Below are positions 43,127-53,801 of a stretch of DNA of 64,000 bases, piece by piece. Under the pieces are notes generated by a model. It had not been told where the DNA came from, did no database searches, and saw nothing but the letters and a program-made list of their open reading frames with translations. Location of the stretch: assembly GCF_014656135.1 (NCBI RefSeq), contig NZ_BNBV01000013.1:62001-126000 (forward strand), given 5' to 3'. The translations under genes were made by a program, and so were the position numbers. The DNA is from Streptomyces thermodiastaticus (lineage in GTDB: Bacteria; Actinomycetota; Actinomycetes; Streptomycetales; Streptomycetaceae). Each line of letters begins with the position of its first letter. Within the stretch, counting starts at the first letter, position 1.

Positions 43127-44067
43127 ATGGCCTCCTCGACCGTCTCCCGGACGCACCCGCCGCGTCCGGCCGGGCGGCCCGCCGCACGCCCGGCCCGCCG
43201 GGTACGCCGCCATCTGCCCACCAGCCCCTGGCTGTTCGCCGCCCCCGGACTGCTGGTCACCGCCGTCTTCGTGCTGTACCCGTTCGTCTCCACGGTGATC
43301 GACGCCTTCACCGACCGCCGCACCCTGGTGCCGGGACACTTCGTCGGGCTCGCCAACTTCCGCGAGCTGCTCCACGACGACATGTTCTGGACCGGCCTGC
43401 GCAACAGCGTGCTCTACGTCGCCGGCACCGTCCCGGCCCTCGTGGTGCTGCCGCTGCTGCTCGCCCTGCTGGTGCGCAAGAACATCCCCGGCATCACCTT
43501 CTTCCGGTCCGCCTTCTACACCCCGGTCGTGGCCTCGATCGTCGTGGTCGGTCTGATCTGGGTGTGGCTGCTGGACGAGCGCGGCCTGGTGAACTCCCTG
43601 CTTCAGACCATCGGGGTGGGACGGATCGGCTTCCTCAGCGACCAGTGGCTGCTCCTGGTGAGCGCCATGGCCGTGACGGTCTGGAAGGGCCTGGGCTACT
43701 ACATGATCATCTATCTCGCCGCCCTCGCCGGCGTGCCGCGCGAGCTGCACGAGGCCGCCGCCGTGGACGGTGCGGGGGCCGTGCGCCGCTTCCTGACCGT
43801 CACCGTGCCCGCCGTCCGCTCCACCATGATCCTGGTCGCCGCGCTGTCCTCGGTCGCCGCTTTCAAGGTGTTCTCCGAGGTGTACCTGATGGCCGGACCC
43901 GACGGCGGACCGGCCGGCGAGGACACCACCCTGGTGATGCTGGTGCAGCGCACCGGCACCGGGCTGACCGGCCGGGTCGGCTACGCCTCCGCCATCTCCC
44001 TCGTCGTCTTCGCCGTCACCGTGATCCTCATGCTGCTCGTCCTGCGCGCCGACCGCAGGGAGGACGT

Positions 44068-44071
<4 letters not shown>
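43127..44071 (+). CDS. Sugar ABC transporter permease 1
   Basis: 314 aa. It starts 6 bp after the lipoprotein stop. Six membrane segments; the EAA loop is LHEAAAVDGAGAVRRFLTVTVPAV. It is a MalF-type subunit (longer N-terminus, LFAAPGLLVTAVFVLYPFVST in TM1). It forms a heterodimer with the next gene product in the cytoplasmic membrane. Its stop overlaps the next start (GTGA), so production is coupled. Confidence 0.92.
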
Positions 44072-44976
<905 letters not shown>

Positions 44977-45007
44977 CCCCCACCACCCGTCACCGAGGAC
45001 CTCGCCC

Positions 45008-46264
45008 ATGCCTTCCACCGTGCGCTTCGGCGCGAACTACACCCCCAGCCGAGGCTGGTTCCACCACTGGCTCGACTTCGACCTCGACGCCGTGCGCGCC
45101 GATCTGGACTCCATCGCCGCGCTCGGCCTGGACCACATCCGTGTCTTCGCGCTGTGGCCGTACTTCCAGCCCGACCGTGCCCTGATCCGCCCCCGCGCCG
45201 TCGCACAGCTGGTCCAGCTCGTCGACGCCGCCGCCGAACGCGGCCTCGACGTCAACGTCGACGGCCTGCAGGGACACCTGTCCAGCTTCGACTACCTGCC
45301 CGCCTGGACGCGCACCTGGCACCGGCGCAACCTGTTCACCGACCCCGAGATCCTCGACGGGCAGGCCGCCTATCTGCGCACCCTTGCCGCCGCCCTCGCC
45401 GACCGGCCCAACTTCCTCGGCATGACCCTCGGCAACGAGATCAACCAGTTCTCCGCCGGCCCCCACCCCGACCCCGACCGGGCCACCTCCGACCAGATCG
45501 ACGCCTGGCTGGACCGCATGCTCGCCGCCTGCGAGCAGGGCGCCCCCGGCCGGACGCACCTGCACGCCGAGTACGACGCCACCTGGTACCAGGACGACAT
45601 GCCGTTCACCCCGGCCCAGGCCGCCCGCCACGGCGCCCTGACCGCCGTGCACTCCTGGGTGTTCAACGGCACCGCCCAGCGCCACGGCCGCGCCTCCGTG
45701 CCCACCGAGCACCATGCCGCCTACCTGATCGAGCTGAGCAAGGCCTGGGCGGACGACCCGCACCGGCCCGTCTGGCTCCAGGAGGTCGGCGCCCCCGCAC
45801 CCCTGATCCCCGCCGAGCACGCCCCCGCGTTCGCCGCGGCCACCGTCGCGGCCGCCCTGGACTGCCCGGACCTGTGGGGCATCACCTGGTGGTGCTCCCA
45901 CGACGTCTCCCGCGACCTGGCCGACTTCCCCGAGCTGGAGTACACCCTCGGCCTGCTCACCAACGACCGCCGCCCCAAGGACATCGCGCACACTCTGGCC
46001 GCCCTGGCCCGCGACCACACCTACGCCCCGGCCCCGCGCACCACGGCCCTCGTCGTCCCCGCCGACCCGGCCTCCCGCTCCCGCTGCGCGCCCGGCGGCG
46101 ACGTCTTCGAGGCGTTCTTCCGGCTGACCGCCGACGGCGCCCGCCCCACCACCGTCCTCGACACCCGGGCCGACGACCCCGGCCACCTCGCCGCCCGCGG
46201 CCTCACCGACGTCGTCACCCCCAGCCAGGTACTCGGCGCACCGTCAGGAGGCACTGCTTCGTGA
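45008..46264 (+). CDS. GH5-like beta-mannosidase (cytoplasmic)
   Basis: 418 aa without signal peptide. TIM-barrel with the acid/base Glu144 in LGNEINQF and nucleophile Glu259 in VWLQEVGAP, plus IRVFALWPYF and HAEYDATWY. The sequence resembles GH5 subfamily 18-type proteins; a bifidobacterial member has been described as a beta-mannosidase acting on the mannosyl-beta-1,4-GlcNAc core of N-glycans. In this operon it would act inside the cell on the imported core disaccharide after alpha-mannose removal. The subfamily is inferred by recollection and context. The gene ends in a GTGA overlap with the GH85 gene. Confidence 0.78.
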   Translation: MPSTVRFGANYTPSRGWFHHWLDFDLDAVRADLDSIAALGLDHIRVFALWPYFQPDRALIRPRAVAQLVQLVDAAAERGLDVNVDGLQGHLSSFDYLPAWTRTWHRRNLFTDPEILDGQAAYLRTLAAALADRPNFLGMTLGNEINQFSAGPHPDPDRATSDQIDAWLDRMLAACEQGAPGRTHLHAEYDATWYQDDMPFTPAQAARHGALTAVHSWVFNGTAQRHGRASVPTEHHAAYLIELSKAWADDPHRPVWLQEVGAPAPLIPAEHAPAFAAATVAAALDCPDLWGITWWCSHDVSRDLADFPELEYTLGLLTNDRRPKDIAHTLAALARDHTYAPAPRTTALVVPADPASRSRCAPGGDVFEAFFRLTADGARPTTVLDTRADDPGHLAARGLTDVVTPSQVLGAPSGGTAS

Positions 46265-48282
46265 ACCCCACCCGCCGCACCGTCCTGCGCGCCGGCACCG
46301 CGGCCGCACTGCTGCCCGCCCTGACCACCCGCCCGGCCACGGCCGCCCCGGAAGCGACGGCCGCCCTCCAGCCGTACGCCTCCTACTGGTTCCCCGACTC
46401 CCTGCCCGACGGCGAACCCGCCCCCGGCGTCACCTGGCGGTCGCTGGCGTCCTGGAGCCCGGACACCGACCCCGACCTCGCCTTCAACGCCGCCACGGTC
46501 CCTCTCGCCCGCCGCTTCACCCCCACCCCGGCCAACCCCACCGCCCGCGCCGGACAGGCCCGCATCCAGGCTCTGGTCTCCTTCGCACCCACCTCCGGCA
46601 ACCCCTCCCAGGGCGCACCCACCGCCGACTTCTACGCCCTCACCCACTGGGCCTACCTCGACGAGCTGGTGTTCTGGGGCGGCTCCTCCGGCGAGGGACT
46701 GATCCTCGCCCCGAACGCACCCGTCGTGGACGCCGCCCACCGGCACGGCGTCCCCGTCCTCGGCACCGTCTTCCTGCCGCCCGCCGCCTACGGCGGACAG
46801 CTGCAGTGGACCCGGGACCTGGTGCGGCAGGACGCCTCCGGGCACCACCCGCTCGCCGCGCAACTGGTCGCCGTGGCCACCGCGTACGGCTTCGACGGCT
46901 GGTTCGTCAACGCCGAGACCGGCGGCGGCGACAGTGTCCTCGGCGCCGCCATGCTGAGCTTCGTGCGCGAGCTGCGCCGGCTCGCCGCCGCCCGCGGACA
47001 GCGGGTGACCTGGTACGACGCGATGACCGTGAGCGGATCGGTGGGCTGGCAGGGCGCCCTGGACGAGCAGAACCAGGCGCTCTTCGAGGCCGCCGACGAC
47101 ATGTTCGTCGACTTCCGCTGGACCGCGGACAAGCTTGCCTCCTCCGGGGACCTGGCCGAACGCCTGGGCCGCAGCCGCTACGAGCTGTGGGCGGGCGTCG
47201 ACGTGGAGTCCGGCGGCTGGAACACCCCCGTGGACTGGGACGCGATCGTGCCCGCCGACCGCCCGCACACCACCTCGATCGGCCTGTACCGCCCCGAGTG
47301 GACCCGCGGCCATCTGCCCGACGACCACACCCCGGAGGAGTTCCACGCCGCCGACGACCGGTTCTGGACCGGCCGCTCGCTCGACCCCGCCCGCCCGGAC
47401 GAGAGCGACGGCTGGCGGGCGCCCGCGGTGTCGGTGGCGGACCGGTCCACGGTCACCGCACTGCCGTTCGCGACCGTGTTCAACACCGGGCACGGCCTGC
47501 GCTGGTACGAGAACGGCGAGGTCACCTCCGACAGCCCGTGGCACCACCTCGGCCTGCAGGACCGGCTGCCCTCCCGCCGCTGGACGGTACGCACCGACGG
47601 CCCGCGGCCCGTGGTCGGTTTCGACTTCGCCGACGCCTGGCACGGCGGCAGCAGCCTCCTCGTGGACGGTGCCCTCGACCGGCCGGCCGAGGTGGACCTG
47701 TACGCGACCCGGCTGCCCGCCGGCCCGGACACCGTGGTCGAACTGACCCACCGCACCGACGCCGGCGACGTCCGCGTCGAGCTGGCCGTGGCCACCGCCG
47801 AGCCCGAGACGGCCGGAGCGGCACCGCCGTACAGGTATCTGCCCGTACCCGCAGCCACCGGCGAGGGCTGGCACACCGTCGCCGTCCGGCTCGCGGACCT
47901 GGCGGGAGCGACCGTGCACGCCCTCGGGATCCGGCTCACCGCCACAGGTGACGGCACCCCGGTGCGCTGGCGGCTCGGGGGCCTCGCCGTCCACGACCGC
48001 CCCGCCCGCCCGGCGGCCCCCACCGGGCTGCGGGTCACCGCCGCCGACGGCGGTGATCTGCGGCTCGCCTGGAACCGGGCACCGGGCGCCGTACGCCACT
48101 ACACCCTGCACCGGGTGCTGCCCGACGGCACCCGCCGCTTCCTCGGCGGCACCTGCCAGCGCGCGTACTTCGTCACCGGCCTGACACCCGCACCGGGCGA
48201 GCGGGGCGTACGGTTCGAAGTCCGCGCGGTGGGGGAGTTGTACACCTCGTCGGCTCCCGCGACCGTCACCCACCCCTGGTGA
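46261..48282 (+). CDS. Exported GH85 endo-beta-N-acetylglucosaminidase
   Basis: 673 aa, GTG coupled to the GH5 stop. The N-terminus TRRTVLRAGTAAALLPAL is a Tat-like signal (twin Arg, cut near ATAA). The catalytic barrel has GFDGWFVNAETGGG with the GH85 pair Asn217 and Glu219 (oxazoline-type mechanism), preceded by VLGTVFLPPAAYGG and followed by YDAMTVSG, DMFVDFRWT and GVDVESGGW. C-terminal beta domains (about 380-590) and a final fibronectin type III-like module (APTGLRVTAADGGDLRLAWN) may bind glycan. It cuts between the two core GlcNAc residues of N-glycoproteins outside the cell, releasing glycans for the ABC importer. Confidence 0.9.
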   Translation: MNPTRRTVLRAGTAAALLPALTTRPATAAPEATAALQPYASYWFPDSLPDGEPAPGVTWRSLASWSPDTDPDLAFNAATVPLARRFTPTPANPTARAGQARIQALVSFAPTSGNPSQGAPTADFYALTHWAYLDELVFWGGSSGEGLILAPNAPVVDAAHRHGVPVLGTVFLPPAAYGGQLQWTRDLVRQDASGHHPLAAQLVAVATAYGFDGWFVNAETGGGDSVLGAAMLSFVRELRRLAAARGQRVTWYDAMTVSGSVGWQGALDEQNQALFEAADDMFVDFRWTADKLASSGDLAERLGRSRYELWAGVDVESGGWNTPVDWDAIVPADRPHTTSIGLYRPEWTRGHLPDDHTPEEFHAADDRFWTGRSLDPARPDESDGWRAPAVSVADRSTVTALPFATVFNTGHGLRWYENGEVTSDSPWHHLGLQDRLPSRRWTVRTDGPRPVVGFDFADAWHGGSSLLVDGALDRPAEVDLYATRLPAGPDTVVELTHRTDAGDVRVELAVATAEPETAGAAPPYRYLPVPAATGEGWHTVAVRLADLAGATVHALGIRLTATGDGTPVRWRLGGLAVHDRPARPAAPTGLRVTAADGGDLRLAWNRAPGAVRHYTLHRVLPDGTRRFLGGTCQRAYFVTGLTPAPGERGVRFEVRAVGELYTSSAPATVTHPW

Positions 48283-48342
48283 CCGACCACCGACATGAAC
48301 CACCGATCCACCCGCTGACGCAACATCTTCGGAGCACCCCGT

Positions 48343-51300
48343 ATGCATGACGACCGCCGCCTGGTCGAAGCCCGCCTCAAGCGCGTCCTCGACGAGCGCA
48401 TCCGTCCCGCCGTCCACCCCGAATCCGTGCCCCTCCAGGTCGCGGTGTGGCACGCGCCCGGCGAGCCCGTGCCGGTGGCCGAAGGGCTGGCCGCCGAACC
48501 GGAACCGATCGAGGTGGGCGCCCGCTGGGGTGCCCCCTGGGGCACCAGCTGGTTCCGGGTGACCGGCACCGTGCCGAAGGAGTGGGCCGGCAAGACCGTG
48601 GAGGCCCTGCTCGACCTCGGTTTCGACGAGAACATGCCCGGCTTCCAGTGCGAGGGCCTCGTCTACCGCCCCGACGGCACACCCGTCAAGGGCCTCAACC
48701 CGCGCAACCAGTGGGTGCGGATCGGGTCGCCCGTCGCCGGCGGGGAGGAGGTGCGCCTGCACATCGAGGCCGCCTCCAACCCCGTCATCCTCGACTACCA
48801 CCCCTTCCTGCCCACCCGGCTCGGCGACAAGGAGACCGCCGGCAGCGAGCCGCAGTACACGCTCACCCGCATGGACCTCGCCGTGTTCGACGAGACCGTG
48901 TGGCAGCTGGTGATGGACCTGGAGGTGCTGGGCGAGCTGATGGCCGAGCTGCCGGCCGACTCGCCGCGCCGCCACGAGATCCTGCGCGCGGTGGACCGGG
49001 CCCTGGACGCCGTGGACCTGCAGGACGTGAACGGCACCGCCGCGCGGGCCCGTTCCCGCCTCGCCGGAGTGCTGGCCGCACCCGCCGAGCCCTCCGCCCA
49101 CCGCATCAGCGCCGTCGGACACGCGCACATCGACTCCGCCTGGCTGTGGCCGCTGCGGGAGACGGTGCGCAAGGTGGCCAGGACCGCCTCGAACATGACC
49201 GCGCTGCTGGAGGACGAACCGGAGTTCGTCTTCGCCATGTCGCAGGCGCAGCAGTGGGCGTGGATCAAGGAGCACCGGCCCGAGGTGTGGGCGAAGGTGA
49301 AGAAGGCCGTCGCGGACGGACGCTTCGTCCCGGCCGGCGGGATGTGGGTGGAGTCCGACACCAACATGCCCGGCTCGGAGGCGATGGCCCGGCAGTTCGT
49401 GCACGGCAAACGCTTCTTCCTCGACGAGTTCGGCATCGAGAACGGCGAGGCCTGGCTGCCGGACACGTTCGGTTTCGCCGCCGGACTGCCGCAGATCATC
49501 AAGGCGGCCGGCTCCAAGCGGCTGCTGACCCAGAAGATCTCCTGGTCGCAGACCAACACCTTCCCCCACCACACCTTCCTGTGGGAGGGCATCGACGGCA
49601 CCCGGATCTTCACGCACTTCCCGCCCGTCGACACCTACAACTGCTCCATGAAGGGCAGCGAGATCGCCCACGCGGTCCGCAACTTCAAGGACAAGGGCGT
49701 CGCCCGGCACTCCCTGGCACCCACCGGCTGGGGCGACGGAGGCGGCGGCACCACCCGGGAGATGGTCGCCAAGGCCGCGCGGCTGCGCGACCTGGAGGGC
49801 TCGGCACGGGTGGAGTGGGAGACCCCGGCCGCGTTCTTCGACAAGGCCGAGGCCGAGTACCCCGAGCCGCCGGTCTGGGTGGGCGAGCTGTACCTGGAGC
49901 TGCACCGCGCCACCCTGACCAGCCAGGCGCAGACCAAGCAGGGCAACCGGCGCAGCGAACACCTGCTGCGCGAGGCCGAGCTGTGGGCGGCCACGGCCGC
50001 CGTGCGGACCGGCTTCCCCTACCCGTACCAGGAGCTGGACCGGATCTGGAAGACGGTGCTGCTGCACCAGTTCCACGACATCCTGCCCGGCTCCTCCATC
50101 GCCTGGGTGCACCGTGAGGCCAGGGCGACCTACCGGCGCATCGCCGAGGAGCTGAACGGCATCATCGAGGCGGCCCAGCGGGCGCTCGCCGGTGAGGGCA
50201 CCACACCGCTGGTGTTCAACGCGGCCCCGCACCGCCGCAAGGGTGTGCCGGCCGGCGGCGCGGCCACCCCGCGCACCGAGGGCACCACGACGCTGACCGC
50301 GCGCGAGGGCGGCGGGCACGTCCTCGACAACGGCCTGCTGCGCGTCGAGATCGACGACCGCGGCCTGGTGGTCTCCGCCTGCGACCTGGAGGCCGACCGC
50401 GAGACCATCGCCCCCGGCCGGGCCGCCAACCTCCTCCAACTGCACCAGGACTTCCCCAACCAGTGGGACGCCTGGGACGTCGACGAGTTCTACCGCCACA
50501 CGGTCACCGACCTCACCGACGCCGAGTCCGTCACCCCCGGCGAGGACGGCGCCTCGGTGCGGGTCGTCCGGTCCTTCGGCGCCTCCCGGGTCACCCAGGT
50601 GCTGACACTGCCGGCGGGCGAGCGGCGGCTGGTGCTGGACACCGAGGTCGACTGGCACGAGACGGAGAAGTTCCTCAAGCTGGCCTTCCCGCTGGACGTG
50701 CACGCCGAACGGTACGCCTCCGAGACCCAGTTCGGGCACGTGTTCCGGCCCACCCACACCAACACCTCCTGGGAAGCGGCCAAGTTCGAGGCGTGCAACC
50801 ACCGCTTCGTGCACCTGGAGGAGCCCGGCTGGGGCGTGGCCGTGGTCAACGACTCCACCTACGGCCACGACGTGACACGGACCGTCCGCACCGACGGCGA
50901 CCGCGGCACCACCACGACCGTGCGGGTGTCGCTGCTGCGCGCCCCGCGCTTCCCCGACCCGGAGACCGACCAGGGCGTCCACCGCTTCCGGCACGCCCTG
51001 GTGCCGGGCGCTGGCATCGGCGACGCGGTGCGCGAGGGCTGGCGGATCAACCTGCCCGAGCGGCACACCACCGGCGCGGGCGAGGTCGCGCCGCTCGTCG
51101 CCGTCGACCACGACGCCGTCGTCGTCACGGCCGTCAAACTCGCCGACGACGGCAGCGGCGACGTGGTGGTCCGCTTCCACGAGGCCCACGGCGGGCGGGT
51201 CCGCGCGACGCTCACCGCCGGTTTCGACGTCGCCGACGTCACGGTGACCGATCTGCTGGAGCGTCCGCTCGCCGACGCGCAGGCACCGCACCGTGACGGC

Positions 51301-51363
51301 AACCGGATCACCGTGAGGCTGCGGCCGTTCGAGCTGACCACCCTGCGGCTGCGGCGCGCCTGA
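48343..51363 (+). CDS. GH38 alpha-mannosidase (cytoplasmic)
   Basis: 1006 aa, no signal peptide. After an N-terminal beta domain (about 1-245) the catalytic domain begins GHAHIDSAWLWP with zinc ligands His262 and Asp264; the nucleophile is Asp374 in WLPDTFGF; a third zinc His is in LLHQFHDILPGSS. C-terminal beta-sandwich domains complete the family's usual length of about 1000 aa. It should trim alpha-mannose from imported glycans, leaving the beta-mannosyl core for the GH5 enzyme. It is the last gene of the operon, 60 bp after GH85, and may still share its transcript. Confidence 0.93.
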   Translation: MHDDRRLVEARLKRVLDERIRPAVHPESVPLQVAVWHAPGEPVPVAEGLAAEPEPIEVGARWGAPWGTSWFRVTGTVPKEWAGKTVEALLDLGFDENMPGFQCEGLVYRPDGTPVKGLNPRNQWVRIGSPVAGGEEVRLHIEAASNPVILDYHPFLPTRLGDKETAGSEPQYTLTRMDLAVFDETVWQLVMDLEVLGELMAELPADSPRRHEILRAVDRALDAVDLQDVNGTAARARSRLAGVLAAPAEPSAHRISAVGHAHIDSAWLWPLRETVRKVARTASNMTALLEDEPEFVFAMSQAQQWAWIKEHRPEVWAKVKKAVADGRFVPAGGMWVESDTNMPGSEAMARQFVHGKRFFLDEFGIENGEAWLPDTFGFAAGLPQIIKAAGSKRLLTQKISWSQTNTFPHHTFLWEGIDGTRIFTHFPPVDTYNCSMKGSEIAHAVRNFKDKGVARHSLAPTGWGDGGGGTTREMVAKAARLRDLEGSARVEWETPAAFFDKAEAEYPEPPVWVGELYLELHRATLTSQAQTKQGNRRSEHLLREAELWAATAAVRTGFPYPYQELDRIWKTVLLHQFHDILPGSSIAWVHREARATYRRIAEELNGIIEAAQRALAGEGTTPLVFNAAPHRRKGVPAGGAATPRTEGTTTLTAREGGGHVLDNGLLRVEIDDRGLVVSACDLEADRETIAPGRAANLLQLHQDFPNQWDAWDVDEFYRHTVTDLTDAESVTPGEDGASVRVVRSFGASRVTQVLTLPAGERRLVLDTEVDWHETEKFLKLAFPLDVHAERYASETQFGHVFRPTHTNTSWEAAKFEACNHRFVHLEEPGWGVAVVNDSTYGHDVTRTVRTDGDRGTTTTVRVSLLRAPRFPDPETDQGVHRFRHALVPGAGIGDAVREGWRINLPERHTTGAGEVAPLVAVDHDAVVVTAVKLADDGSGDVVVRFHEAHGGRVRATLTAGFDVADVTVTDLLERPLADAQAPHRDGNRITVRLRPFELTTLRLRRA

Positions 51364-51808
51364 CGGGCGCCCCGCGGCACGGGTGCGGCCGTCCGGCGCC
51401 CGGCACACCGGCGCGGCGCAGTCCGCCGAGCGGCTGCGCCGCACCGGTGCGCCCGGCCGGTCGCGGCGGCGCCGGCATCGGCAAGCGGGATCGCGCGGCG
51501 CGCAGTGTCCGTACCGCGAGCCGCACACCGGCGGCGGCCAGGAACACCACGAACGCCAGGGCGCCCAGGACGATACGGCCGGCAGCGGCACGACGTACCC
51601 GCTGGGCCGTACGGCGGCGTACCCCCGCTGGGCCGTACGGCGGCGTACCCCGCTGGGCCGTGTGGGGGGACCGCACAGGTTCACCGGCGTGTCCGCTGTC
51701 CGGATGACTCGCGGCCCGGCGGGGATTGCCTACCTTTCAACGTGTTCATGACCGCGCCGTTCGTCGCCGGGCGGCGGCGGACGGCCCGCAGACCACAGGG
51801 GGAACCAC
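51364..51808. other. 445-bp gap with short tandem repeats
   Basis: The region holds the repeats at 51595-51668. A minus-strand frame (about 51500-51590) encodes one hydrophobic helix (IVLGALAFVVFLAAAGVRLA) but has no acceptable start. A GGGGGAACCAC ribosome site precedes the next gene. Confidence 0.45.
51595..51668 (+). repeat. About 25-bp tandem repeat, three copies
   Basis: The block GTACCC(CC)GCTGGGCCGTACGGCG occurs three times with slight length changes in the C-run; the third copy ends GCCGTGTGGG. Non-coding as far as I can tell. Confidence 0.65.
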
Positions 51809-52189
51809 ATGAGACGTACGCGCTGGACGTCCGCGTCCGTCGTCGCCGCGAGCGCCGCCACGCTGTTCGCCACCGGGATGGCGATGGCGCCGACCGCCTC
51901 CGCGGACGCCTTCCGCTGCGGATCCTTCGGCAGCGACCCGCAGGCCTGGTGCGCCTATGTGCAGAAGGCACCCAGCGGGCTGAGGGTGCACACCAAGCCC
52001 AGCACCAGCTCCACCACCCTCTACGTCCTGCCCAACGGGACGAAGGTGGAGGTGGACTGCTGGACGACCGGCACCTCCGTCAATGGCTACGCCATCTGGG
52101 CCGGCCTCTACACGGCGTCGGGCCCCCGCTACGTCAGCGACTACTACCTGAGCACCGGACGCATCCAGAACTACGTGCCGCGCTGCTGA
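51809..52189 (+). CDS. Small secreted SH3-like protein
   Basis: 126 aa, ATG behind GGGGGAACC. The signal peptide (about 1-32) ends in a TASA cleavage site. The mature part of about 94 residues has four Cys (RCGSFG, WCAYV, VDCWT and the C-terminal RC), which can form two disulfides, and an SH3b-like pattern GLRVHTKPSTSSTTLYVLPNGTKVEV. Such proteins bind peptidoglycan or other surface ligands. Followed by a strong bidirectional terminator, so monocistronic. Confidence 0.78.
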   Translation: MRRTRWTSASVVAASAATLFATGMAMAPTASADAFRCGSFGSDPQAWCAYVQKAPSGLRVHTKPSTSSTTLYVLPNGTKVEVDCWTTGTSVNGYAIWAGLYTASGPRYVSDYYLSTGRIQNYVPRC

Positions 52190-52210
52190 CCCGCGCCGGC
52201 CGGCGCCGAT

Positions 52211-52246
52211 CCGTGTCCCGGCCGTCCCGGGACGGCCGGGACACGG
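52211..52246. terminator. 36-bp perfect palindrome, bidirectional terminator
   Basis: Arms 52211-52228 and 52229-52246 are exact complements (18 bp) with no spacer. It lies between the convergent SH3-like and membrane-protein genes. Confidence 0.8.
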
Positions 52247-52318
52247 AGGCGACCGCGACACGGAAGGCGCCGGGGCCCGGCCTCCCGCAGCGGTTGACCG
52301 GGCCCGGCACCGGCCTGG

Positions 52319-53740
52319 TCAGCCGCTGCGGGCCGGCTCCTCCAGCCGGGTCGGCGGCAGAAAGTCCCGCACATGAATGCGATGCCAGCAGGCGCCCGTC
52401 TCCCGCAGCTCCCGCCAGGTGGTGTAGCGGTAGCGGAACAGACGGGCGCGCACCCAGCGCGGTGGCCGCTCCGGCGGGAACGGGGAGCGGCGCAGCAGCC
52501 GCAGCGTGGCACGGTCGCCCTCCAGCAGGCGTTCGATCAGGGCGCCGAACCAGGCACCCGCGTACGCCGGGGACAGGCCGACGAACCACATCAGCCAGTC
52601 CAGCCGCAGATGGTAGGGCGCGAACTGGCGCGGCCAGCGCCGGGGATCACCCGGCTTGCCGCGGAACTCGTACGCCCGCCAGTCGGCGTCCTCGCGCGGG
52701 CTGTCGTCCCGGGTGCCCTCGATGACCACCTCGTAGCGCACCCGGCTGACGCTGCCGAACGCGCCGTAGGTGTTCACCAGGTGCAGCGGGTCGAAGGAGC
52801 GGTTCATCACCTGGCGGCGGGAGACCAGGTTCGCGACCGGCCGGTAGCTGAGGACCACCAGCAGCAGCGCGACCGCCGACACGACCACCACGTACCACAG
52901 CGGCGCCGGCGCCGCGGGCGACGCGGGCCCGGGGAAGCGCACGGCCGGCAGTGCGAGCACGATGGTGATCCAGTTCAGCCAGGCGAAGTTCCCCGACAGC
53001 ACCAGCCACAGCTGGGTGAGGATCATCAGCGAGGCCGCGGCCGCGGCGACGGGCTGCGGCGTGAACAGCAGGAACGGCACGACGAGCTGCGTGACGTGGT
53101 TGGCGGCCACCTCGGCCTTGTGCAGCGGGCCCGGCAGATGGTGGAAGAACCAGCTCAGCGGCCCCGGCATCGGCTGAGTCTCGTGGTGGTAGTGCAGGCA
53201 GGTCAGCTTGCGCCAGCACGCGTCCCCGCGGATCTTGATCAGGCCCGCGCCGAACTCCACCCGGAACAGAATCCAGCGCAGCAGGAACAGCACCAGCACC
53301 GGCGGCGCCACCTCGTCGTTGCCGAGGAACACGGCGAGAAACCCGGTCTCCAGCAGCAGCGACTCCCATCCGAAGCCGTACCAGGTCTGCCCGACGTTGA
53401 CGATCGACAGATACAGCGCCCAGGGCACCAGCCACAGCAGCAGGGCGCCCCACAGCGGCAGCAGGTCGTGCAGCCCGGCGAGCAGCGCCGCCGACACCGC
53501 GCACCCGCCCCAGGCGACCGCCGCGAAGAAACGGTCCGAGTAGTACAGGTGGAACAGGCTCGGCGCCGCCCGGAACGGCACCCGCTTCACGAATCGGGGG
53601 ACCGGCAGCATCCCCCGCTCTCCCAGCAGCGCCCGGAACTGCAGGGCCGCCGTCAGGAACGCCACCAGATACAGTGCGGCCAGCCCCCGCTGGAAGACCA
53701 GCCGGCTCATCGCGTAGTCGGGCACGGTGAACCAGTCCAC
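52319..53740 (-). CDS. Lipase maturation factor-like membrane protein
   Basis: 473 aa from the GTG at 53740 (VDWFTVPDYAMSRLVFQRGLA), the family's typical start, with AAGGG upstream. Several hydrophobic segments are followed by conserved blocks RVEFGAGLIKIRGDACWRKLTCL, HYHHETQPMPGPLSWFFHHLP, HVTQLVVPFLLF and a C-terminal WLMWFVGLSPAY. These match the LMF1-like/HTTM family, which in animals helps fold lipases in the ER; the bacterial role is unknown. It is divergent from the PP2C gene, with 61 bp between starts. Confidence 0.82.
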   Translation of the reverse strand: MDWFTVPDYAMSRLVFQRGLAALYLVAFLTAALQFRALLGERGMLPVPRFVKRVPFRAAPSLFHLYYSDRFFAAVAWGGCAVSAALLAGLHDLLPLWGALLLWLVPWALYLSIVNVGQTWYGFGWESLLLETGFLAVFLGNDEVAPPVLVLFLLRWILFRVEFGAGLIKIRGDACWRKLTCLHYHHETQPMPGPLSWFFHHLPGPLHKAEVAANHVTQLVVPFLLFTPQPVAAAAASLMILTQLWLVLSGNFAWLNWITIVLALPAVRFPGPASPAAPAPLWYVVVVSAVALLLVVLSYRPVANLVSRRQVMNRSFDPLHLVNTYGAFGSVSRVRYEVVIEGTRDDSPREDADWRAYEFRGKPGDPRRWPRQFAPYHLRLDWLMWFVGLSPAYAGAWFGALIERLLEGDRATLRLLRRSPFPPERPPRWVRARLFRYRYTTWRELRETGACWHRIHVRDFLPPTRLEEPARSG

Positions 53741-53801
53741 GACCCTTCGGCTACCCGGCTCCCCACTCGAAGAATCGGGCAAAGCCTGGCAAGGTAGCCC
53801 C

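Noticed and set aside
51308..51676. Minus-strand frame with one hydrophobic helix
   Set aside because: It spans the tandem repeats and the end of the GH38 gene and has no acceptable start or ribosome site; a decayed gene is possible but unsupported.
46021..51684. A 1,887-codon open frame antisense to the GH5-GH85-GH38 genes
   Set aside because: Shadow of high-GC coding strands: Gly/Val/Arg-rich with no domain; the plus strand holds three clear glycosidases.
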